Source of the DNA: Gambelia wislizenii
Lineage: Eukaryota; Chordata; Lepidosauria; Squamata; Crotaphytidae
DNA length: 64,000 nt
NCBI GenBank assembly: GCA_030847615.1
Contig: JAUMIR010000003.1
Span: forward strand, 342,254,256 to 342,318,255
Reading direction: 5' to 3'
Under the pieces are notes generated by a model that saw only the letters and a list, made by a program, of their open reading frames with translations, was not told the DNA's origin and ran no database searches. Positions within the stretch are counted from its first letter, which is position 1. Each line of letters opens with the position of its first letter. Of this stretch, positions 1 through 10,123 are shown piece after piece. Made by a program: the position numbers and the translations under genes.

Positions 1-165
1 AGCAATAGCATTTATATTTCTATATTGCTTATCAGTACAAAATGCTCCCAACAAGCCGGGTAGTCCTTTTACCGATCTATGGAAGGATGGAAGACTGAGT
101 CAACCTGGAGCCCTGTAGGATCAAACTCACAACGTTGTGGCTACAGTACTGGCATTAACCACTGC

Positions 166-166
<1 letters not shown>
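1..166 (-). repeat. tRNA-derived SINE (minus strand)
   Basis: Read on the minus strand, this starts with a tRNA-like head: an A-box-like GTGGTTAATGCC followed by a B-box-like GAGTTTGATCC. A body continues to a conserved block around CTTCCATCCTTCC, then a tail containing ATATAAATGCTATTGC near base 1. These boxes resemble the internal RNA polymerase III promoter of tRNA-derived SINEs. The window edge cuts the 3' end. A CT/CA microsatellite lies on the 5' side of the head. It is not a tRNA gene: the cloverleaf is decayed and a non-tRNA body follows. The squamate family name is not assigned. Confidence 0.6.
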
Positions 167-168
<2 letters not shown>

Positions 169-222
<54 letters not shown>

Positions 223-223
223 A
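169..223. repeat. Compound (CT)n(CA)n microsatellite
   Basis: An uninterrupted run of CT repeats passes directly into CA repeats, next to the 5' end of the SINE head. Likely length-variable between individuals. Confidence 0.95.
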
Positions 224-874
224 CCAAAAGGACAAATAAATACAAAGGTTCGCATAACATTTCCATATATTAATGTGTGAATACAGATGTAAGTTTAAAA
301 AGAGTTACAGTAATTTAAATAGAAACAATGTATCATGAAAGACTCTTAACTACTGTACTTGGGTGACCTGTTTGCCTGCTTAGTCCACTGTCCAGTTCAT
401 AGCTGTTGATTAGGGATGCTAGAGAATTTTGTTAAAAATACCCTGTTTAACGTTGGAATTCCAATGTTCTAACACAAGGGCTACTACATAGGGTCAGACA
501 TAATAAGTGCTTGTGAATCCATGGGCCTATGGAAAGAACTGGCAGTCAGTAAAAGCTATGCATGAGCTACTGTAAATGCTTCTGCAAAAGGGCATGGTGC
601 TTTGGAAACTTTTAGTATCTTGGTGCTGAGTCTTTCAACCATCCTTGGCTTACCACTGAGATAACTGCTTATATCCTCCTCTGTTCTCTCTTCCCTCCTT
701 CACAGTGTGATCCAGTTTCTTAGCCAGTTCACTGGCAGTACACCCCTTTATAAGGTACAGAGCAAGGTGTGGAAGGAAAAAGCACAACTCTTTTAAAAAT
801 GTAATATAATAAAAGCCAAAACTTAGTGCTTTCTGGTCATTAGTCTCTATTCCCCTGTTTCCTGAACCTCTGTA
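224..874. other. AT-rich sequence without recognisable feature
   Basis: No coding frame, RNA gene or repeat family is recognised here. The 100-residue open frame on the minus strand overlapping the end shows no known domain and runs into the neighbouring MITE, so it is not called as a gene. Confidence 0.5.
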
Positions 875-1146
875 CAGTTGGACCCCAGCATCCGTAGAAC
901 CAATATCCATGGTTTCAGTTATCTGCAGGAAACAAAATAGAACACATACCATAGAGTTTTTCTAGAAAATGCTAGAGAGGCATCCTTTAGAGAGGCTCTA
1001 GACATTTTCTAGGGCCTCCAAGGCAACTCTATGGTATTTTAAACCAGAAGTCCCATTAATTTCAATGGCATTCACTGTTATCCATGGTTTCCAGTATCCA
1101 TGGTAAGTCCAGGAACCAAACCCACATGGATATGGGGGTCCAACTG
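875..1146. mobile_element. Tigger/pogo-like MITE
   Basis: The terminal inverted repeats are CAGTTGGACCCC on the left and its near-complement GGGGGTCCAACTG on the right. Ccatgg-containing subterminal repeats follow each. The left flank is TA; the right flank is AA, so the expected TA duplication has probably decayed. Internal sequence is related to the element at 60453-60689 (shared CCAAGGCAACTCT and TTTTAAACCAGAAGTCCCAT). CAGTTGG ends with TA duplication are typical of non-autonomous Tigger (pogo/Tc1-mariner) elements. No transposase is encoded. Confidence 0.75.
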
Positions 1147-1190
1147 AACTCAATGGGCTTTACCTCTGAGTAGATACATACTCATAGAGG
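1146..1190. repeat. Fragment of a short 'AAGTAAG(T/C)CCCATTGA' repeat
   Basis: Contains ACTCAATGGGCTTTACCTCTGAGTAGA. Related fragments, with a CAATGG core beside a YTTACTTCTGAGTA-type block, are near 6970, 18520-18640, 49020-49110, 51725-51795 and 56380-56470. This looks like an old small interspersed repeat; family not identified. Confidence 0.4.
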
Positions 1191-1230
1191 ATATATAGGG
1201 AATTTGGTGCCTTTGGGTTACTTAGTAGAG

Positions 1231-1490
1231 GTCTTGTGGCCTAAATACCCTAAAGGTATCAGATCCCATCTCATCTTGGAAGCTAAGCAGGTCAGCCCTG
1301 ATTAGTACTTGGAAGGGAGACCACCAATGAATACCGGGTGCTGCAGGCTATATTTCAGAGGAACGAACTGGCATCCCCACCTCTGACTATTCCTTGCCTA
1401 AGAAAAGTTTATGAAATTCATGGGGTCACCATAAGTCAACAGGTGACTTGAAGGCACATGTGTGTGTGTGCACACACAAACACATACACA
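1231..1490 (+). repeat. 5S rRNA-derived SINE with BovB-like tail
   Basis: Bases 1231-1350 align along their whole length with vertebrate 5S rRNA. They keep GGAAGCTAAGCAGG (the 5S A-box region), TTAGTACTTGGA and GGGAGACC (C-box region), and AATACCGGGTGCTG near the 3' end. About 20 percent of positions differ from 5S rRNA and the sequence runs on into a non-5S body, so it is a SINE, not an rRNA gene. The tail (around 1425-1457) reads CACCATAAGTCAACAGGTGA and CTTGAAGGCACAT, the same as the 3' end of the BovB LINEs in this window, then a TG/CA microsatellite. 5S-headed SINEs with BovB tails are known from squamates. It would be transcribed by RNA polymerase III from the internal 5S promoter and mobilised by BovB enzymes. 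Confidence 0.88.
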
Positions 1491-1900
1491 TTCTTAAAGG
1501 GCCATTTCTCTGCTGCCTGTCTGCTGGCAGTTGCTGGGCACGTCAGTGCATAGAAACCAGACTGGAATCTATTTATGGCTTTACAACTGGTCCTCAGGCC
1601 ACCAATAAAGTGCTTTACTGGGAAATGTCAGGCTATCTTGCATCAGATTAATTCTGATAAACAGAAGATTTCCACACTTAGATATTTGTAATTAGGCCTA
1701 TAAATTCACTTTTTCCTCCTCACTGAAGGAAACGTAAGGACATACACCTTTTAGTGTACATTTTTATCATATAAGAGGAAATAAATTATGTACTTTATTG
1801 GTGCAGCTACACAGTTATATGCACTGCTCGTACATAAAAAAACCCAAAAAAATCCCTGTCTATTTGTCCGGAAGATGGGAGATTGGACAAGAACACACAA
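1491..1900. other. No recognisable feature
   Basis: AT-rich sequence without a recognised repeat or coding signal. The short open frame starting near 1448 begins inside the SINE tail. Confidence 0.45.
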
Positions 1901-1902
1901 CC

Positions 1903-2040
1903 AACACACATTGGAAACTGCTTAATGCAGTGTAGATGTGTAAATTGCTATTGCTTAAAACAATTTGTAAGCTGCTCGGATAGCCTTGTGGCTGAAGAGC
2001 AGGGTATAAATAACTAATAAATAAAATAAATAATAAAATA
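1903..2040 (+). repeat. Short retroposon tail, copy 1
   Basis: Nearly identical to 27833-27970. Both copies start at the same base (AACACACATTGGAAACTGC) and end in GAAGAGCAGGGTATAAATAA followed by a TAAA-rich run. The 3' part (GCTGCTCGG...GGGTATAAATA) resembles the 3' end of L2-like LINEs in squamates. A shared 5' start suggests either a short SINE or a recurrent truncation point. There is no visible protein-coding content. Confidence 0.6.
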
Positions 2041-3689
2041 AGAGGGATTCATAACTCTCTACTGTTGATGCTCAACTATGCAGCCCCAGCTCTCTGTCCT
2101 TAGAATTCTTCATCATCAAGCCAGACAGTCGTTCAAACAGAGGATGTGCTCAATCAAAAGACTGTCCTCTGACAGCTCTTCACCTAAAGGACTTAAAATG
2201 GCCTTGTTAAAGTAGGACATGTGGCCACTCTAAAATATGCAAAGGCTTACACAACCCCCATTTACTCCTCCCTATTTCTTTATTCCAAATTTCTGCACCC
2301 AGAACTGCATTTAATTTCATTTCCTCCTGAAAATGGTGGCTTCCATGTTAATCAGAGCATGGAATCTGTTTCATCTTTGCTCCAAACTTTAAAGAAATTA
2401 TTGATGGTGCTGTACCCTAGCCGTAAGCAGCATCAACACATCGGGTACTTCCTTAAACACCCAGAGTGGGTTCGCTTCTCCCAGTGAAAGGGATGTCACC
2501 AGCTGCAATTTGTTGAAGAGGTGCAATCCCAATCAGTGCCAACATTACTGAACTAGATGGACCAGTCATCATATAACACAGTTAGAAGGGGAAAGAAACA
2601 GGAGGGAGGGAGAGACTTATCAGCATCCTCCAGTTTGTTCTGCATGCTCTAAAACCTCAGACAGATTGACTTTACAGAGTTGTACTAATGTCTGGTGTTC
2701 ACATTAGAAGGAAATGTCAGGAAGCTCTGGGCTTGGAAAATTACTCTACTATTGGTGTTAAATGATTCCAGGTCATTTGAAGTAGATGATGATGTTGCTC
2801 AATATCCAGACATGAAACGCATGAACATCAATAAAGGAACTATCATTAGCAGGAAGAGGAAGAGAAAAGAAGGTGCAAAACATCCAAACAAGATATTTTT
2901 ATATGTATTTAACTGTGCAAACCTATCCTATGCAAATTTATTCAAAAATTAAGTCCCACACTGTCCTGCATGGGATTTATCACATATATTTGAATATGAA
3001 GTCCTGGGATGGTTGTTTGGGAGCTTCAGAGGCACACCAAATCCTCTTATGTAGTCAGGGAGAGTAGGTGCTCTCTTGCTCCCTGCCATACTAGGGGCTG
3101 GATTGTGGGGGAACTATACATTAATGTGGCCTATTAAATTTAATGGATCTTTAGACACTGATTCAGTTTTTAAAAATAGTTTTATTTCCTTCACAAGACA
3201 GACAGCGTAAGACATCTCAATTCTTGAGGAAAAAAAACTTTGTTCTGTGGCATCTATATCCTGCACAAAGTCAAGATGTCTAGGAGTACCCATGTGGGGG
3301 CAAGATTTGGAGGAAAACATCTTGGGCAGAAAATTCCCCTAGCATCTCTCTCTAGGAGTAAAAAGATGGTGGTGATGGTGATGGTGATAATGACAATGGC
3401 CACGACACAGCAAGTTCTACACAATGTTGACCCCAAATCAGCTGTATATTTCCCAGTGGTTGGGCCAACCCTGTTTCCAAGCTATATGTGTGAAACAGGT
3501 GAGTAAGCATTTGGTGGGATGCCTTTGGCTTAGATAACTTTCAAACCAACTTGGGTTGTTTCAGAGAGATTTGATATTCTTCTAAAGTAAATCAGGTATC
3601 CAGAGCCCAATCAGGCCCCTGACATAGTCTTTGGGCCACCTCAAAACTTCAGAGGTCCCATGCAAAGTGCAGTTAGACCATAGGTTACC
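2041..3689. other. Long stretch without recognisable feature
   Basis: No domain, RNA gene or known repeat is recognised. Short open frames of up to 88 codons on either strand have no recognisable domain. A GATGGTGATGGTGATGG-like run near 3366-3390 gives an artificial Val-Met repeat in translation. Confidence 0.45.
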
Positions 3690-3692
3690 TAG

Positions 3693-4465
3693 GGGAGGTT
3701 TACACGGGCAAATATTCCCCTAAATATACCGCTAAGATAGCTCATAGTTCCCACGGATCGCAGCACAGAATCGCCTCATTCAGAAGGGGGGAAGGTAAAA
3801 CACCCAAATATAGCGTGGCAGGGCATGTCGCTATTTTTGCCGGTATATTTGCAATGTAGTGCTTTATTTGCAGTGTAAACTAGCATTCCGCTAAGGGTTA
3901 AAGCAGAGCTGCATTGTGATTGGTTGATGATGCAGGGGTGGGCTCAAAAGAGGGGCAGGGAGGAAGGAAAGACTGTAGCATTTAGAGGAAACTGCAAAAA
4001 TCCTGTCTGCTATTTTGCAAGCCAGTTTTCAAACAAAAAGGATTCCCAGCTATTTTCATTCAGGGAGCATTCCTTCTCACCTTCTCTGCTGTTTCAAAAG
4101 TATGTAAAACTTTTTTTCCTGTGCATGGGGGAGGGAGAGAAACGATTTCACGAAGGGCTGTAGCAAGCTGAACTGCTCTCCCCCCCCCCTCTCTCTCTGG
4201 CTTTCCTGTATTTGGAAGGAAATGCTGTTTCAAGCAAGGAATAAAACTTTCTAAGCTGTTCAGCACGGAGTTGGGGCCAGGGCAGGCATTCCTATGGCAT
4301 TCCTTTCCCTCTCCAATGCTTGGCCATGCCCCCACCACATTTGGCTGTGGGAACGCCACAAAATATAGCTGTGTAAACAATTACCATATAAACTACCCAC
4401 CACTGATGCGTGAAAGCACTACAGCGCAACTTAACGCAATAAAAACTTCCATGTAAACCAGCCCC
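3693..4465. mobile_element. 773-bp non-autonomous TIR transposon, TSD TAG
   Basis: The left end reads GGGAGGTTTACACGG. The reverse complement of the right end reads GGGGCTGGTTTACATGG. TAG lies directly outside both ends (3690-3692 and 4466-4468), giving a 3-bp target duplication. No transposase is seen; the open frames inside have no recognisable domain. The ends resemble the GGGNTTGTCTA group elsewhere in the window, so it may belong to the same superfamily. Confidence 0.7.
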
Positions 4466-4468
4466 TAG

Positions 4469-5118
4469 TCTCTCTCTCTCTCTGGCTTTTCTTCACAAAT
4501 GAAGATTCAGGAAGGACTCATCCCGTGCTTTCTGGAAGCACGCTGATGACTGAAAAGGCCAATCCGAGATAAACAAGTCCGGTTGCATAAAGCACAGCAG
4601 AGGGTCTCCTTTGGTGATGTTTTTGGGTTGTGATTCTTTCTGCGTTGTCATTTCTCTTCAAGACTTGTTCGGCGTGAGTTCTCAAATAAGGCTGCAGCAT
4701 TGTGGATAGTGCGTCTCCATGCCTCCCAATGTGAGGCCAGGGCGGACCACTCTTGGTGAGCCTGAGATGTTGCTTCAAGGAATCCTTGTATTGCTTTTTT
4801 GGAGCACCCCTCTTACACTGACCCGTGACAAGTTCACCATAGAGTACTATTTTTGGGAGGCGATGATCTTCCATCCTAGAAACGTGCCCTGCCCAGTGCA
4901 GCTGTGTTCTCAATATCATGGTCTCAATACTGGTGATCCCTGCTTACTCAAGGACAGCAACATTCGCCACATAGTCAATCCAGTATATATTTAGGATTGT
5001 ACATATACAGTGCTGATGAAAACGTTCGAGGAGTTGTAAGTGTTGGCGATAGGTGACCCATATTTCAGACCCATAAAGGAGAATAGACAGTACAATGGCT
5101 CTATACACACTGATTTTA
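4469..5118 (-). mobile_element. LINE ORF2 3' end, copy A (unassigned clade)
   Basis: The minus-strand translation gives the region after the reverse transcriptase fingers and palm: TKISVYRAIVLSILLYGSEIW, LLERFHQHCICTILNIYW, MILRTQLHWAGHVSRMEDHR, then a KRGAPKKQYKDSLKQHLRL block and a basic C-terminal part. The order is typical of the C-terminal half of a non-LTR retrotransposon ORF2. The 3' end is a short (GA)n run, seen here as TCTCTCTC. Frameshifts and stops make it a pseudogene, and it is 5'-truncated near 5118, where similarity to the copy at 10124-11075 stops. It starts directly next to the right target duplication of the transposon at 3693-4465. Clade (L2-, RTE- or R4-like) cannot be decided by eye. 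Confidence 0.8.
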
Positions 5119-5298
5119 GTAGAGCCTAATTTAATCACCTGTGTTCTCCACATTCCAATGTGAGATGCAAGCAAGATCTACGCACCATGGCTCCATGGAT
5201 TTGTGTGTGAGAGGACTGAGAGCTATGTTCAGTTCTGCTACTCGGGACAATTTCCTGGGCTGATGGGTTTTTTTTAATTCTAAGTGTAGTGTCTAGCT

Positions 5299-5434
5299 CA
5301 GTAATTCCCAAACCCTAGTGCTCCAGGTGCTTCAAACTTCAGCTCCCAGAAGTCTCAGTCACCTTGGTCAATGATCAGGGATTCTGAGAGCAGAAGTCTG
5401 AAACACCTGGAAGACCAGAGTTTGGGAAATGCTG
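5299..5434. mobile_element. hAT foldback MITE, 8-bp TSD
   Basis: A 136-bp imperfect palindrome with ends CAGTAATTCCCAAACCCT and, reversed, CAGCATTTCCCAAACTCT. It is flanked by GTCTAGCT (5291-5298) and ATCTAGCT (5435-5442), an 8-bp duplication with one mismatch. An 8-bp duplication with CAG ends is the hAT pattern. It has no coding content. Confidence 0.82.
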
Positions 5435-5731
5435 ATCTAGCTGGTGGAACTCAGGCTTCCAGTAAAAAACAAAAAACAAAATAGATCCCACCAGCAATGG
5501 TTTTTAGGGGCTGCCAGCAAATGCCAATGACTGAACCAGGAACCTTCCTTGTACAAACCATGTACTCTGTCATCAAGCCACGCAAACTAGGAAAAATAAA
5601 ACTCCTAGAATCTCCTTGCCAGCATAGCCACTGGCTGGGAGATCCTGGGAACTGTTGTGAACAAAAAACTTTTTAAATTCTGCTGTAACTCATATTACTG
5701 TATAAACATTTAGAAGTAAGATTAGAATTAA

Positions 5732-6041
5732 GGAGATTAACAGATGCAGGGGAATGCACCAATAAACCACATCCCCAACTGCGTCAGAAGATCACTAGGA
5801 GAACAGTAAGGGTGACCTTACCGGACACCCATATCCTTCAGCCATTCTCAGGGTGTAGTGCTACCACGGATGAGGCTTCCCCTTTGTATTGACAGGGACA
5901 AGTCGCCAATAAAAAGGACGCCTTACTCCTGTCCACGCTATGCCCCTGGGACGCTGGAAGATATCATTGTCTGGTAATGTTGCCCCTTACTGTTCTCCTA
6001 GTGATCTTCTGACATGGTTTTTGCCACATCTGATAATCTCC
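5732..6041. mobile_element. 310-bp TIR element, TSD TAA (GGAGATTATCAGA family)
   Basis: The left end is GGAGATTAACAGATGCAGG; the right end reversed is GGAGATTATCAGATGTGG. TAA lies directly outside both ends (5729-5731, 6042-6044). The centre contains an inverted repeat built on a (C)CAATAAAAAGG core, shared with the elements at 17096-17633 and 20365-20557. No transposase. Confidence 0.8.
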
Positions 6042-6074
6042 TAAGCATACCATACATGCTATATCAGGGTAGAA

Positions 6075-6195
6075 AATTCAAAACAAAGTCATGTTATTCA
6101 TCTCCATGCATCTGAGGAAGCAGATTAAGTCTATGGAAGTTTATGCTACAACTTCTTTCTCAGTTAGTCTCAAAGGTACTTTAAGATCCATTTGC
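6075..6195 (+). repeat. Interspersed repeat fragment ('GTTAGTCTCAAAGGTRC' family)
   Basis: Contains CATCTGAGGAAGCAGATTAA, GGAAGTTTATGCTAC and GTTAGTCTCAAAGGTAC. The same series of blocks is found at 12118-12210, 20265-20340/20800-20850 and 37175-37385. Unclassified old repeat. Confidence 0.5.
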
Positions 6196-6199
6196 ATAC

Positions 6200-6756
6200 A
6201 TGCTAATGGTGAGAGATGAAGCTCTGAAAGATTTACCCGTATAGGCTGGAATTTGTTTTCTGAAGAATAAAACTCTAGATTCTGGAATGTGTGTGGCCTC
6301 CTGCTATATCGTGTTGCCTTGACACATGGTATTCTATGAAGCTGTGCCACACCTTTTTCCTTTGCCTCTGGTACTTTACATGCCTCTGTGAGCACAAGCG
6401 AGATTTTCTCATGTTCCACCTGCATTTCCAGCCTGAAAAGGAAAAAAAAATAGTCAAGGTTCATTAGTTTGGCACTTCCAGGTTTAATCTGTAGATGAGT
6501 AAATTACTTCCTCCTGCAGCTCAAAAAGAATTTTTACAAGCCTTTGGTGAGTGATGGATATGACAACAGGTTTTGTCAGCCTTTGCTAGAAGATCCTTTA
6601 CAATGCTTTACAACACCAATATCATAATCATAATCAACAACAACAACAAAACAACAACAACATTTTGGTCATGATTGCTAAGATGCTGACTTTCTTTTAT
6701 GGCTGTCTCAAAATGCCAGAGATCATTTTGAAGTGGACACATTCACTTCAATTTCT

Positions 6757-6799
<43 letters not shown>

Positions 6800-8100
6800 A
6801 TATATATTGGCAAAAAGGTAAAATAGATAAGAATGTCTTGCAAAAATCACACTGTATTTGAAAGCACACTTTGGTATTTCCCTAGCTTTTCTAGTGTTTG
6901 TGTGAGGTGTTGTGGGTAGAGAGAGATTAGCAAACTGTGATCCAATGCATAACTAATCAATGAGAGCCGCACTGAGTTCAATGGGACTAACTCCCAATAA
7001 TCATCAAAAGTGTCTGCAAAAACGAAGTTGGGGGAAGCATTTCAACAAAATTATTTTTCTTCAAGGTATTGAATCAATTTGGTGTCATTCTGATCCAGCT
7101 CTACTTTTTCTGTACTTAACTGGTCTGCAGTTCCTATAGGCCTGGGAGCCAAAGGATTCCCCAGAAGCAAGGAAAGATGAATTGGGATTCTCCCTCTGAG
7201 GTCAACAACGACTCTCCAATCTCAGAGGCAGGAATCTCATCTTGGATCCTTCTTCCAAATCCATAAACATTTCTCCAGTGGCTTCTTTCTGAGATTAGAC
7301 ATTGTCAAAGGGCAACAAGGTAGAGAATGTTCTGGTGGTGGGTGACAGAGGACAGAGAAAGAAAGGTCATGGATCTGCTGGATCTACACCCTTCATAGCC
7401 CTTGGCCTCACCCACAAGATGAAAAGAAGTTTAGACTTACCTTAATATACATCTAGTTCCTTTCTTGCCTACAATTTTAATAGGAATGCATTTTCCTCCA
7501 GTAAAAGACAGGAGGAGCCCAGTTGGGAGGGTACTCTCGAAAATCAGTTCTTCTGGTACCTCAGCCCAGCAGGAGTTTGGATGGAAAGGTGCCTCCAAGA
7601 TCAGATCAGTCTATCAGGAGGCGTGCCCTTAGGCTTGGTCCCAAGGATGTGTTCTTGGCTTACCATTTTTTAAAAAAAGTTTTTTGAAATCATTACTTTA
7701 GATTCAGCTATCATTCCTGATGTCACACTTATATCCATTGACTCTTCTGCATAGAGATTGGCCTATTGGCCCTACAAAAATGAATGCAGAGGGGCAAAGT
7801 GGGTGGATGAAAGTATATATCACATTGGAAGATAAGTAGAAAAAAATTATTTTGGTTTACTTAGGTGATTATAAAATCGCTCACTAACCAAATTCTGGAT
7901 GATTTCATCAGAGATACCATTTAGAGTAGACATGGAGGAAGGCACTACCTTCCCAGTATTTCACATCACATGTGATGCTTTAAGAAGTTATTTTACATAT
8001 TACATTTCACATATGTATATAGTCAACAAGTCCAACTCTTAGGTATTCCACCTCTTATGGATGTTTGATGGAACCTACGAAAGACTCTATGACCGTTTTC
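6200..8100. other. No recognisable feature apart from simple repeats
   Basis: An AACAACAACA-type run lies near 6635-6662 and a (TA)n run at 6759-6798. The 107-codon minus-strand frame near 6141-6464 has no recognisable domain and no supporting splice structure. Otherwise nothing is recognised. Confidence 0.45.
6759..6798. repeat. (TA)n microsatellite
   Basis: About 19 uninterrupted TA units, followed by a short interrupted extension. Confidence 0.95.
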
Positions 8101-8108
8101 ACATAGAT

Positions 8109-8344
8109 CAGTGGTTCTCCACCTGTGGGTCTCCAGATGTTGTTGGACTACAGTTCCCAGGAGCCCTCTGAGGTTTCACCTTGACAGCTAGATGGCCCTC
8201 CCTGTCATTAGTGAGGCTGTAGGATTGAACTCACAGCCTCACTAATGACTGGGAGGGCCACCTGGCTGTCAAGGTGAGACCTCAGAGGGCTCCTGGGAAC
8301 TGTAGTCCAACAACATCTGGGGACCCACAGGTTGAGAACCACTG
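8109..8344. mobile_element. 236-bp hAT foldback MITE, perfect 8-bp TSD
   Basis: Almost the whole element folds on itself. The ends are CAGTGGTTCTCCACCTGTGG and, reversed, CAGTGGTTCTCAACCTGTGG. ACATAGAT sits at both flanks (8101-8108 and 8345-8352), a perfect 8-bp duplication. CAGTGGTTCTYAACC ends are typical of hAT MITEs. The related element at 61542-61902 shares the ends but has a longer interior. Confidence 0.93.
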
Positions 8345-8352
8345 ACATAGAT

Positions 8353-10114
8353 GGTACAGGCAATCTGGCTTTTTACAATTTGCATGTTTAATTTATATTG
8401 TTAGATTCATATCTTCCAACTTCTCTCTTTCCTATGCCATAGGATTGTCTTGATAAACAAAGACCAACATAGGCTTCTATAACATATCATTTAATATCTA
8501 AATTAAATCTAAAGCAGAGGTCATAGGTTAGATCCATTGATTTCTTTCTTGTGAGCATGTTTTAAATGATCTTCTATTTTTGTAATTTGCAGCAGAAATC
8601 TGACAGATGGCTAATGGAACAGGAAAATTAATGGCTTGTGTTGCAGCTGCACTAGTACATTCACCCTATGTATAGAACAGATGCACTGGTTCTGATGTAT
8701 CAGCTTATAACTCCACTAACAGCAAAGGTAAGAATATTAAGCTAAGAACATTAATCAAACAAAGTAATTATCATTGAGATTTTGGCATAATTCTTGAGAC
8801 TTTAGCATGATATCATAATACCATTAAGACGGTTGGAGTTGGGGAGCTGAACAACTTTAAAAATCATTATTCTGAGGCTATTGAGCATCATCTCCAAGAT
8901 ATTGTGTCAAGACTTACAAGAAGCATCAGGTATACTTCCATATGTGACTCCAGAAGCCCATCCATTGTCAGGAGAAACAAGAAACATGACTCAGGATGCT
9001 CAAAAGATGGTCTGTTTATTAATAAAAAAAAGTTTTTACAGGAGTGGGAGTAGGTGAACACCCTTATTCAGGCCTCTAATGGATCAAAGACTTTAACCCC
9101 ATTCTTGTAAAATCTTACAAAATTTTCAGATGGTCCTTTTCCCTTCAGCCTAGATGCATCCATGTGCCCTTAAACATTATTATTATTATTTTTTCTACCA
9201 TCTGCTCACAAGATATTTTTAAAAAAACTTTTGACTTTTCTCATATGTTTTTATTAGCCCAATAAAAGGTTTAGGAGTTTCTGGTTCAGAAGTTTCTGAA
9301 ATTTGATTTTAAGTAGGAATATATAGGCTATAGATCATGTACAAATATAATAATTATTCCACACAATGTGATATTATATATTTAGATGTTGTACTTTTAT
9401 GATTTTATATTACTCCCAAAGAAGTATTTAAGAGCACTCAAGGCCAAAATGCATCCATGTTCTCTACCAATAAGTAGACTGTCTTTTGCTCATCTTGAGA
9501 TGTGTCCTTTGTTACATCTATGGATTTTATTGGATGCTCTCCAGTCTGTGCTTCTTTCACCCATTGATTGGCCATGTCTTTACCAGTCTTCTTTTATCTT
9601 CCCTTTGTAACTTTTATTCTAAAGAAACTTTATAAATTTAACTTGCTTCTGGGTCCCAGGTTAGTGGCAGGCAGCTAAGGGCCTTCAAACATAGTTCTCA
9701 TGATCAGTTAATGGTGGGCATTTGATTAAAATCCAACATGCTCTCAGCCTTAGTGCTGACCATGCTCTTATCTGTACTCTCACATTCGTTTTTTCTTGAC
9801 CTTGGACTGGCTTCGTTTGGACTACTCTGTTAGCTCCTTGCTGGCTTGTGTACCTGGACTTCTGATTTGCTGATACAACCTCTGGACTGGCTAACAACCA
9901 CACTTGAGCTTCTCCCTTTATCTTGCTCAGACAACCCAGTAGACTGACTACTCAACAGCTCCTACACACCAACCACCTGCTTCCTCAGGCATTTGCTGAC
10001 TCATGTTCAGGACACTTCCTAGAATCCAAGCCAACCCTTTTAAAGATCATTTTAATATTTTAATATGAACAGCCTACATCCTAACCAGTGTAACTGAAGC
10101 TGCAGTTTCAGTGA
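8353..10114. other. No recognisable gene
   Basis: Mostly AT-rich. Bases 9640-10060 are less AT-rich and rich in CTGG/GACT motifs, with short proline/leucine-type open frames. This resembles repetitive sequence but no family could be named. Confidence 0.4.
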
Positions 10115-10123
10115 CAATAAACT

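Noticed and set aside
100..166. tRNA gene on the minus strand
   Set aside because: Boxes are tRNA-like but the cloverleaf is decayed and a SINE body follows.
1231..1350. Functional 5S rRNA gene
   Set aside because: About one base in five differs from 5S, and it is fused to a SINE body and tail instead of a T-run terminator.
6759..6798. Regulatory TATA cluster
   Set aside because: A plain (TA)n microsatellite with no promoter context.
8109..8344. Structured non-coding RNA or CRISPR-like repeat
   Set aside because: The hairpin is explained by hAT terminal inverted repeats with an 8-bp target duplication.
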